Made by a program: the position numbers and the translations under genes. Positions 1 through 5,499 of a stretch of DNA of 7,036 nt are shown in pieces. Within the stretch, counting starts at the first letter, position 1. Every line of letters starts with the position of its first letter. Source of the stretch: Microthrixaceae bacterium (GTDB taxonomy: Bacteria > Actinomycetota > Acidimicrobiia > Acidimicrobiales > Acidimicrobilacustridaceae); NCBI GenBank assembly GCA_023264915.1, contig JAHFUU010000125.1, positions 1 through 7,036 on the forward strand. The letters are read 5' to 3'. The notes beneath the pieces were generated by a model that saw nothing but the letters and a program-made list of their open reading frames with translations, was not told the DNA's origin and did not search any database.

Positions 1-60
1 CCGTTCAGGGGGCACTGCCCTCACAACTTCTTCAGGTTCTTCACGACGTGTGGTTGCCAT
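1..60 (-). CDS. 5' end of a gene coupled to glnB (partial, unidentified)
   Basis: On the minus strand an ATG at 60-58 opens a frame that stays open for 20 codons to the window edge (peptide begins MATTRREEPEEVV). The A of this ATG is the last base of the glnB stop codon (TGATG). A strong Shine-Dalgarno GGAGG lies at 72-68, inside the last glnB codons, seven bases before the ATG. This arrangement is typical of translational coupling. In actinobacteria the gene after a P-II gene is often glnD (P-II uridylyl/adenylyltransferase), so glnD is a reasonable guess from context. Twenty mostly charged residues carry no recognisable motif, so the identity is open. The start is well supported; the product is not. 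Confidence 0.55.
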   Translation of the reverse strand, partial: MATTRREEPEEVVRAVPPER

Positions 61-401
61 CAGAGGGCCTCCACATCGCGCTCGCCGGTTCGCACACGCA
101 CGACGCGGTCGACCGGGTATGCCCAGAGCTTCCCGTCGCCGATGGTGCCCGTGCGGGCAGCACCGGCGATCGTGTCGATCACCTTGTCGGCGTCAGGTGA
201 GGCACACAAGCACTCGACCCTCACCTTTGGGATCAGATCGACCTCGTACTCCGCTCCTCGGTAGGTCTCGGTGTGCCCCCCTTGGCGGCCGAAACCCTTC
301 ACCTCGGTCACGGTCAATCCCGATACTCCAATGCCTTTGAGGGCCTCTTTGACGTCTTCGAGACGGTGCGGCTTGATGACCGCAACCACCGCATGGACCA
401 T
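60..401 (-). CDS. glnB: Nitrogen regulatory protein P-II (GlnB/GlnK family)
   Basis: A cytoplasmic homotrimeric signal protein that binds ATP/ADP and 2-oxoglutarate and controls nitrogen-assimilation targets such as AmtB, glutamine synthetase adenylylation or transcription factors. The product is 113 residues, one more than E. coli GlnB because of one extra N-terminal residue. Visible features are the N-terminal strand AVIKP, TEVKGFGRQ (residues 32-40), the T-loop signature YRGAEY (47-52) with modifiable Tyr52 (E. coli Tyr51), and the nucleotide-binding TGTIGDGK (84-91) followed by RVRTGE near the C terminus. The frame could start at 440, but the ATG at 401 is chosen because GGAGGAG lies just upstream (410-404) and it gives the family's normal N terminus. 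It overlaps the next minus-strand gene by one base. No amtB is seen immediately upstream; the upstream gene is divergent. GlnB versus GlnK cannot be decided. The family assignment is firm. Confidence 0.97.
   Translation of the reverse strand: MVHAVVAVIKPHRLEDVKEALKGIGVSGLTVTEVKGFGRQGGHTETYRGAEYEVDLIPKVRVECLCASPDADKVIDTIAGAARTGTIGDGKLWAYPVDRVVRVRTGERDVEAL
68..72 (-). promoter_or_regulatory. Ribosome binding site of the gene downstream of glnB
   Basis: GGAGG on the minus strand lies within the glnB codons for Val110-Glu111-Ala112, seven bases ahead of the ATG at 60. Its perfect match and ideal spacing decide the start of the partial gene and support translation following on from glnB. Confidence 0.6.
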
Positions 402-413
402 TGCTCCTCCAGT

Positions 414-426
414 CAGCGAATCGCTG
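414..426. repeat. 13-bp palindrome next to the glnB ribosome binding site
   Basis: CAGCGA-A-TCGCTG is a perfect inverted repeat around one central base. It ends 12 bases upstream of the glnB start codon and three bases from the GGAGGAG site. It could be an operator for a dimeric repressor or a small hairpin affecting glnB translation. It may also be chance, since short GC-rich palindromes are common here. The rest of 402-612, between divergent glnB and the acyltransferase, shows no gene and no convincing sigma-70 promoter to my eye, although promoters for both genes should lie there. Confidence 0.3.
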
Positions 427-612
427 GCACGGGACGACACAGCACCCCAGAAGGTGGCGCTGCTGTCTCGATGGGCGCTCTCACGGGAACGACGACCTCG
501 CTGTCGCCCATCAGGCAGATCGGTCCCGCCTGACCCTTGGAAAGCTACGAAGCGAGGGTTTCATCCCGGTAGACCAAGCATTAAGGGAGTGGGTAGAGAA
601 CCTTTCGACCTT

Positions 613-2766
613 ATGACCACCGTCCCGTCTGGTTTCCTAGCGTTCGCGCCGCCGGACAGCGTTGGCCACATCGACGACAAGTTGTCGATCACCGGGCAGC
701 AAGCGCCTAGCCTGTCGCGTGAGCCGCTCGTTCTGCCTGCCCCACGTCCTGTGATGACCTCGCCGACCACGACCGCCCCCGTCGATGCCGACGTGTCTCC
801 CGAGCCGGCGGTGTGGTCCGAACAGGCGTCCCAAACCGACCCTCAGGTCGAGGATGCGCGACACACGACGGCCGGCGCGCGCGCACGGATCGTGTACCAG
901 CCATCCCTCGACGGTGTGCGCGGGATCGGGCTGCTGTTCGTTCTGGCGAGTCACGCCGGGTTCGAGTTCGCAAGGGGCGGGTTCTTGTGGGTGTCGGCCT
1001 TTTTCACCCTTTCGGGCTACCTGATCACGTCGTTGCTCGTCGTAGAGCACAAGCGCTATGGCTCGGTCAGCGCGAAGACCTTCTGGGCTCGAAGGTTCCG
1101 TCGGCTGATGCCCGCCGCGATCCTGACGTTGTTGGTGGTCTGCGGGTTTGGATTGGTGTTTGCCGATCCGACCCAGCTCGGCCGGCTTCGGGGCGACGGA
1201 CTGAGCGCGTTGTTCTACGTGGCCAACTGGCACTTCATCTTCTCCAACACCGCATACGCCGACCTGTTCGCCTCACCGTCACCCGTTCAGCACTTCTGGA
1301 CGCTGTCTATCGAGGAGCAGTTCTACCTTCTTTTCCCGTTGTTGTTGCTCTTCGGACTTTGGGTTGGCCGAGGCAGGTGGAAGGTCATCGCTGGAATCGT
1401 TGGTGCGATGACCGTCGGGTCCGTGGCGTGGATGCTCTACCTGACCTCAACTGGTGCTGACACCGATCGCCTCTACTTCGGCACTGACACCCGGCTGCCC
1501 GAGCTCTCGATGGGTGTGCTCTTGGGGATCGGCCTTGGGTTCTGGCACCCGCAGTTCCGCCCACTCGGTGACCGGCTGGTCAAGATCGCGGGTCTGGTTG
1601 CACTGGCCGTCGTGCTCGCCATGACCTTCACGGTCTCACGCACCGACGCCTGGCTCTACAAGGGGGGCCTGGCAGCGTTCGCCTGCTTGAGCTGCGTTCT
1701 CGTGTTCACCTGCATCCACCCGGGCAGCTGGTCGGCTCGGCTGCTGTCCTTCAAGCCGCTCGTGGGCTTGGGGATGCTCTCCTATACCGCCTACCTCATC
1801 CACTGGCCAGCCTTTCTGGTGCTGTCGCCTCAGCGAACCAAGCTCGGCCAAATCCCCCTGTTCGGCTTGAGGCTCGCGGTCACCGTCGGTCTCGCTTACG
1901 GGATCTATCGGCTTGTAGAGCAGCCGGTCCGCAGCGGTGCCAGGATTCGTGGGCGTGTCGCGGTCTTGGCGGTTCCGCTCTCGTTCCTGGTGGTCGTTGC
2001 GGGGCTGGTGGTCGTCACGAGACATCCACCACCCCCGGCAGTCAACCTCGCGGGCGACGACCAGGTCGATCCACCCAAGGTTGCGCCTGGCGCCGCCAAG
2101 GTGATGATCGTCGGCGATTCGCAGGCCTGGGTGCTCGGGAATGCTCTGCGACGGTGGGCAGAGTCACACCCCACCCAGGCAGCCGTGTGGGACGCGGCCG
2201 GGCGCGGTTGTGGGATCGTTCGCGGTGGCACGACGATGCGGATGGGCAAGGAAGAGACTGGAGTGTGTGAGGATTGGGATGCCCAATGGACCAACAAGCT
2301 CGAACGCTTCGATCCCGATGTTGTGCTGGTGATGAGCAGCGGCTGGGACTGGGTTCCTCGGAAGCTCCCAGGTTGGGACGACTTCAAGAAGTACGGTGAC
2401 CCGACCTTCGACACCCACATGGTCAGCGAGTACAACGAGGCGGCCAAGCTGCTGTCCTCGAGGGGGGCGCAAGTGGTGTGGTTGACCAACGCGTGCTACG
2501 AGCTTGAGGCTTTCTCCACCGATGACCCGCGTCATGGCAACAAGGATCTGTTACCCCAAGTCGTCGGTACGAACCCGAACACGGTGCGGATGTATGACTT
2601 CTTCGCTGACCTCTGCCCGGACGGCAAGTACACGCGCGAGGTCGGTGGTGATCCGAACGGTCGGCCCGACGGCCTTCATCTCTCTGACCGCGCAGCGGAT
2701 GTCGAGGCAGCCAAACTCATGCCTCTCATGATCGGGATCAAGGGAACAAGCCCACCTGCTACATGA
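613..2766 (+). CDS. Acyltransferase 3 family membrane O-acyltransferase with C-terminal SGNH domain
   Basis: Predicted to move acyl (usually acetyl) groups across the membrane and onto hydroxyls of envelope glycans, as OafA and OatA do; the substrate here is unknown. With the ATG at 613 the product has 717 residues: a disordered Pro/Thr/Ala-rich N terminus (1-92), a multi-span acyltransferase domain, a last membrane span, a Pro-rich linker, and an extracytoplasmic SGNH domain. Acyltransferase motifs are LDGVRG, R103-X10-H114, SGYLIT (134-139), RRFRRLMPA (160-168) and HFWTLSIEEQFY (227-238). The SGNH domain has block I GDS (Asp502-Ser503) and DGLHLS (686-691) with the catalytic Asp686/His689 pair. 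The frame is open back to 271, but that part lies antisense to glnB. Neither ATG 613 nor the in-frame ATG 754 (670 residues) has a clear ribosome site, so the start is uncertain; 754 would leave 45 residues before the domain. It converges on a membrane glycosyltransferase gene, suggesting a shared envelope role. Confidence 0.9.
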   Translation: MTTVPSGFLAFAPPDSVGHIDDKLSITGQQAPSLSREPLVLPAPRPVMTSPTTTAPVDADVSPEPAVWSEQASQTDPQVEDARHTTAGARARIVYQPSLDGVRGIGLLFVLASHAGFEFARGGFLWVSAFFTLSGYLITSLLVVEHKRYGSVSAKTFWARRFRRLMPAAILTLLVVCGFGLVFADPTQLGRLRGDGLSALFYVANWHFIFSNTAYADLFASPSPVQHFWTLSIEEQFYLLFPLLLLFGLWVGRGRWKVIAGIVGAMTVGSVAWMLYLTSTGADTDRLYFGTDTRLPELSMGVLLGIGLGFWHPQFRPLGDRLVKIAGLVALAVVLAMTFTVSRTDAWLYKGGLAAFACLSCVLVFTCIHPGSWSARLLSFKPLVGLGMLSYTAYLIHWPAFLVLSPQRTKLGQIPLFGLRLAVTVGLAYGIYRLVEQPVRSGARIRGRVAVLAVPLSFLVVVAGLVVVTRHPPPPAVNLAGDDQVDPPKVAPGAAKVMIVGDSQAWVLGNALRRWAESHPTQAAVWDAAGRGCGIVRGGTTMRMGKEETGVCEDWDAQWTNKLERFDPDVVLVMSSGWDWVPRKLPGWDDFKKYGDPTFDTHMVSEYNEAAKLLSSRGAQVVWLTNACYELEAFSTDDPRHGNKDLLPQVVGTNPNTVRMYDFFADLCPDGKYTREVGGDPNGRPDGLHLSDRAADVEAAKLMPLMIGIKGTSPPAT

Positions 2767-2805
2767 CCGACTAGCGGGACTTCGTCCCAGCCCGACGAGT
2801 CATGT
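2761..2805. terminator. Candidate bidirectional terminator between convergent genes
   Basis: GGGAC-TTC-GTCCC (2776-2788) is a 5-bp hairpin with a 3-base loop, centred between the stop codons of the converging acyltransferase and glycosyltransferase genes. It is enclosed by the perfect inverted pair ACATGA (2761-2766) and TCATGT (2800-2805), extended by a C-G pair (2767/2799). No T-run follows on either strand, which is usual in high-GC actinobacteria. The position fits a terminator serving both strands; the short stem keeps the confidence moderate. Confidence 0.4.
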
Positions 2806-4200
2806 GATCGGGATGGGATCCTCGGTCGCCGGACCGAGGTGTTTGTCCTGTCTTCGCAGCCACTGCCAGGTGATATCTATGCCGATGGCAGCCATGATCA
2901 CCAAGGCGACATCGGCTGCTACCCGAAACCGTGGTATGGGGATCAGAATGGTGGCAGCGGCGGTTGCTACGAGCACGGGTGCCAGCACGGGGCTGATCGG
3001 GACGCGTCGGCGACGAAGGCCGATGCCTCCGACCACGGCGAGAGGGAGCGAGACCATGAGCGCGACCCAGCTGCTGCGTGCCACGAAGGTGCCCATACCT
3101 TCCTGGCCGTCCCAGCGGTCAACCGTGTCAATGGGTTGGTAGACAGCCCAGAATCGGCCAGTGCGTGCGAACGCGGTGACCACAGTACGGCCGGGGTGGT
3201 CCCCGATGTAGGTGCGAGCGGCCGCCGACAGAAGACGTTCTGACTCGCTGTCATCGCGCACCTTGGAGGTGTCGACGGGGTCGACACACTCGAAGGTCCA
3301 GTAGCCGAGTTCGGCACCGTAGTACGTGGCGTCACATGACCCGAGCAGGGAGGCCATGCCCAGGTTCGTGGAGATGTAGACAGGATGTTGGAAACGCCCG
3401 AGGTTGTACAGGACCCATGGGGCCATCAATGCGCACGCGACGCCGCCAGCGGTGGCCAGCAGGCCAACCCTGGTCCCGAATCGCAGCCGCTCGGGTACCT
3501 TGTCGCCCGCAGGGGTCTTGAGCCCCCACAGCATCGGGACCATGCAGGGCAGCCAGAGGATGAGCTCGGCACGGGTTAGCCACGAGATGCCAACCGCTAT
3601 CCCCAGCAAGCTTGCATTGGAGAAGCTCGGTCGGCGCCACAGGCGGTAGGCACTCAGAATCACGAGGCATGCCAACGGAATGACAAGGCTCTCGACCATC
3701 AGGTCGGCATCCCGTGACCACAGCAACGGATCTACCGCTGCGATACCCGCCGCGATGGCCCCGACGTTGCGGCTTCGCCTTCCGGTCGGATTCGAGCGGT
3801 CGCCGCTCAGCCTCCATGCGACGAGGCCGACGAGCGCGACCCCGACCGATCCCACAAGTGCCGTTGCCGCGCGCCACCATCTGATGCCGTCGAAGCCGAC
3901 CTTGTCCAGTGCCGCCAGGAAGATGGTGAACATCGGGGGGTGCGCTGCACCTGGCACCTCGGGCCCGGCCTTGCCGTAGAGGATCGTGTTGGAGTCGATG
4001 AAGCCGTGACCTTGGCTGAGATGCTCCGCCTGCACGGTGACGTACTGCGTATCCCCGAACAACGGGAAGCACTCGCCCGTGATGCCTTTGGGGCTGCCTG
4101 CCGCGCACGTCGGGCGAAGCACGTGGATCACCGCCAGGCGAAGGGCGAAAGCCGCCACGGCGATGAGAACCAAAGGCAGGTAGGGTCGCAAGCGCGCCAC
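2800..4200 (-). CDS. GT-C type membrane glycosyltransferase (GT39/PMT-like family), substrate unknown
   Basis: A polytopic membrane protein of 466 residues that resembles the actinobacterial family using polyprenyl-phosphate sugars to glycosylate lipids, glycans or proteins outside the membrane. After the first span (about 9-27) comes the outer-loop signature FGDTQYVTVQAEHL (48-61), with the likely catalytic acidic Asp50, then QGHGF and AHPP (86-89). Further family marks are DADLMVE (164-170), LTRAEL (208-213), and RFRVAADV near the end (424-431) before the last span. About nine hydrophobic segments are visible, with a hydrophilic outer loop at about 270-370 containing Cys289 and Cys305. The start is GTG at 4200; an in-frame TGA lies five codons upstream, so no earlier start is possible after it. 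AGAGG about 12 bases upstream is a weak ribosome site. The 167 bases between this gene and the next minus-strand gene hold nothing I recognise. The exact family number and donor are inference. Confidence 0.82.
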   Translation of the reverse strand: MARLRPYLPLVLIAVAAFALRLAVIHVLRPTCAAGSPKGITGECFPLFGDTQYVTVQAEHLSQGHGFIDSNTILYGKAGPEVPGAAHPPMFTIFLAALDKVGFDGIRWWRAATALVGSVGVALVGLVAWRLSGDRSNPTGRRSRNVGAIAAGIAAVDPLLWSRDADLMVESLVIPLACLVILSAYRLWRRPSFSNASLLGIAVGISWLTRAELILWLPCMVPMLWGLKTPAGDKVPERLRFGTRVGLLATAGGVACALMAPWVLYNLGRFQHPVYISTNLGMASLLGSCDATYYGAELGYWTFECVDPVDTSKVRDDSESERLLSAAARTYIGDHPGRTVVTAFARTGRFWAVYQPIDTVDRWDGQEGMGTFVARSSWVALMVSLPLAVVGGIGLRRRRVPISPVLAPVLVATAAATILIPIPRFRVAADVALVIMAAIGIDITWQWLRRQDKHLGPATEDPIPIT

Positions 4201-4367
4201 GCCAGAGTCTGCCTCTCACGCATGCTGGTACCCCAAACCACCAAGGAGTTGTGCAGGCCATCTAGGTCCCAGTGCATCGGGCTCCAACACCCTCACCCAC
4301 GCCAGGTCCCCAAGCTCTCCCGGCATCGCTTCTGAAGTTGGCCTCAGAGCGCTCGGGGAGCTGGGCC

Positions 4368-4958
4368 TCAGGTACCAGACGAGGACCCCGAGGCTGGCGT
4401 CTTGGGTCGTCGGACCGCCGCCTTAACGACTTCGCCCATGCGCAACTCCGCGATGGTCTCGGTGATCAGCAACGGGAGATCGAGCTGTTCGATCACCCGC
4501 GAGACGACAGGTTCTAGATCGAGGCGGTTGACGACGTGCTCGACGATCGGAACCACGTCGAGGCGTTCGATGACCTGGCCTATCGCCGGTTCGAAGTCGA
4601 GGCTGGCGAGCACCTCTTGTGCTATCGGGTGCAGCTGGATCCTCACCTGGTCCAGCACCGGCTCGATGTCGACCGCCTCGACGACCTCGGAGGCCACGAT
4701 CTGAACGTCGAGGGCTCCGGCGACACGGTCAGCGATTGCCGTTGCATCGAGGGACATGGCAATGCGGTCAGCCACCCCCCGCCGCTCAATTCGTTCGACC
4801 AACGCGTCGATCAGCTCATCTAGGGCCGGGCCGATCACCACGAGGAGCGAGCGCACGGCGAGGTGAGTGAGGAAGCGGGGAAGTCGTGCAGGGGGCCACA
4901 ACGCTCCGTCAGTGACCTCCTCCACGGCTCCCTCGATCGGCGCTGCCATCGTGACCAT
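4368..4958 (-). CDS. Unidentified protein of 13-residue tandem LD repeats
   Basis: A 196-residue protein whose family I do not recognise with certainty. Residues 28-50 are partly hydrophobic (FLTHLAVRSLLVVIGPALDELI) and could contact a membrane, but no clear signal peptide is present. From residue 70 to 184 it consists of nine tandem units of 13 residues, one of them 11, each starting with Leu/Val-Asp or a variant and following L-D-h-x-P-h-h-x-x-V-h-x-x. A related unit may begin earlier at Leu46. The tail (185-196) is Pro/Ser/Gly-rich. Similar L-D repeats occur in actinobacterial hypothetical proteins, some fused to RDD membrane domains as I remember; no RDD domain is present here. The start is ATG at 4958 with no strong ribosome site; the ATG at 4949 is an alternative, and an in-frame stop at 5021-5019 excludes longer forms with usual starts. 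It is divergent from the DUF35/thiolase pair. The steady period and clean coding bias make it a real gene; function unknown. Confidence 0.8.
   Translation of the reverse strand: MVTMAAPIEGAVEEVTDGALWPPARLPRFLTHLAVRSLLVVIGPALDELIDALVERIERRGVADRIAMSLDATAIADRVAGALDVQIVASEVVEAVDIEPVLDQVRIQLHPIAQEVLASLDFEPAIGQVIERLDVVPIVEHVVNRLDLEPVVSRVIEQLDLPLLITETIAELRMGEVVKAAVRRPKTPASGSSSGT
4407..4751 (-). repeat. Coding array of nine 39-base (13-residue) units
   Basis: On the minus strand the units start at residues 70, 83, 96, 109, 120, 133, 146, 159 and 172. Clear examples are LDFEPAIGQVIER, LDVVPIVEHVVNR and LDLEPVVSRVIEQ. Unit four (LHPIAQEVLAS) lacks two residues but keeps the frame. The DNA copies are diverged, with only short stretches such as GTCGAGG recurring on the plus strand, so this is an old protein repeat and not a recent expansion. 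Confidence 0.8.
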
Positions 4959-4990
4959 GTTGGCAGGCCTGGAGCCGGAGCGTGGCGAGC

Positions 4991-5009
4991 CGGATTCGCC
5001 TGCGAACCG
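4991..5009. repeat. Inverted repeat in the divergent intergenic region
   Basis: CGG-A-TTCGC-CT-GCGAA-CCG forms an 8-bp stem with one bulged A and a 2-base centre. It lies 33 bases before the start of the repeat protein (minus) and 75 before that of the DUF35 gene (plus). The core TTCGCCTGCGAA is a perfect inverted repeat except for its central two bases. CTGATCAG, an 8-bp palindrome, follows at 5015-5022. The position between divergent genes fits an operator, for instance for a TetR-type regulator, but no regulator gene is in view. No convincing -35/-10 pair was found in 4959-5084. Confidence 0.3.
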
Positions 5010-5084
5010 AGTTCCTGATCAGATAGGGGACTTAGGAGCCGCCCGAGCCTCGAAGGCGGGTGCTGCAAGACAAGGGGGAAGGGC

Positions 5085-5480
5085 GTGAGTGCGCAGATAC
5101 CACTCGTCGACTATCTCGTCCTCGGGGACGATCCGCACCTCGAAGCCCATGAGTGCACCTCGTGTGGGGCCCGCTACTTCGATCATCGCATCGCCTGTGC
5201 GAGCTGCTAAGGTACCGAGTTCTCCGAGGTGCGGCTACCAGTCGAAGGTGTGCTGAAGGCGTTCACGATCGTGTCCATGGCTGCCCCTGGCATTCCAGTG
5301 CCGTTCGCGGCTGGAGTGATCGATCTGGGCGGAACCAGCGCCCCGGGCAACGTCATCAACACCGAGCCCGACCCTCGGCACATACAGGTAGGCATGAAGG
5401 TCCGGCTTGCAACCTTCTCCCTTGGTGAGGACAGCGCGGGGACCGAAGCGATCGGGTTCGGTTTCGAGCCGGTCCCATGA
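5085..5480 (+). pseudogene. Zn-ribbon/OB-fold (DUF35) acyl-CoA protein, interrupted by in-frame TAA
   Basis: DUF35 proteins partner thiolase-like enzymes; in known complexes they stabilise or complete the thiolase and help channel acyl-CoA. The frame starts at GTG 5085 after a strong purine-rich site (GGGGGAAGGG, 5074-5083). Residues 1-41 form the N-terminal helix (IPLVDYLVLGDDP) and a complete rubredoxin-like zinc ribbon, CTSC at 24-27 with Cys24/Cys27 and CASC at 38-41 with Cys38/Cys41. Codon 42 (5208-5210) is TAA. The same frame then continues with GTEFSEVRLP and a full OB-fold (FTIVSMAAPGIPVPFAAGV, later GMKVRLATF and GTEAIGFGFEP) to TGA at 5478. Without the TAA it would be a normal-sized 131-residue protein. 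The downstream half shows no decay, so the lesion is recent, an error, or tolerated. The thiolase follows 19 bases later with its own ribosome site, so the pair is probably one operon. Confidence 0.8.
5229..5480 (+). CDS. Possible separately translated OB-fold half of the DUF35 protein
   Basis: If the TAA at 5208 is real and terminates translation, ribosomes could restart at GTG 5229, 18 bases after the stop, giving an 83-residue OB-fold piece beginning MRLPVEGVLKAF. No good ribosome binding site precedes this GTG (only CCGAG), so reinitiation would be weak. It would lack the zinc ribbon. This is an alternative reading of the interrupted gene above and not an additional gene. Confidence 0.35.
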   Translation: MRLPVEGVLKAFTIVSMAAPGIPVPFAAGVIDLGGTSAPGNVINTEPDPRHIQVGMKVRLATFSLGEDSAGTEAIGFGFEPVP

Positions 5481-5499
5481 TCAGCGCAGGAGACATCCA

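Noticed and set aside
637..1233. 198-codon minus-strand frame opposite the acyltransferase gene
   Set aside because: Antisense to conserved acyltransferase codons, low-complexity Arg/Gln/His-rich peptide, no motif.
813..1460. 215-codon plus-strand frame inside the acyltransferase gene
   Set aside because: It overlaps the clear acyltransferase-3 motifs in a different frame and its peptide is Arg/Val/Asp-rich with no family features; a GC-rich shadow.
3332..4261. Long 309-codon minus-strand frame overlapping the glycosyltransferase gene
   Set aside because: It lies in another frame of the same strand over a well-supported membrane protein, is rich in Arg/Gly/Pro/His as expected of a GC-driven shadow, and has no recognisable domain.
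4347..4361. GAGCGCTC palindrome and GCTC-GGG-GAGC stem just after the repeat-protein gene, considered as a terminator
   Set aside because: The stem is only four base pairs, lacks a T-run, and such short GC pairings are expected by chance here.
4201..4367. Possible small gene or RNA between the two minus-strand genes
   Set aside because: No frame with a ribosome site and coding bias, and no cloverleaf or other recognisable RNA structure.
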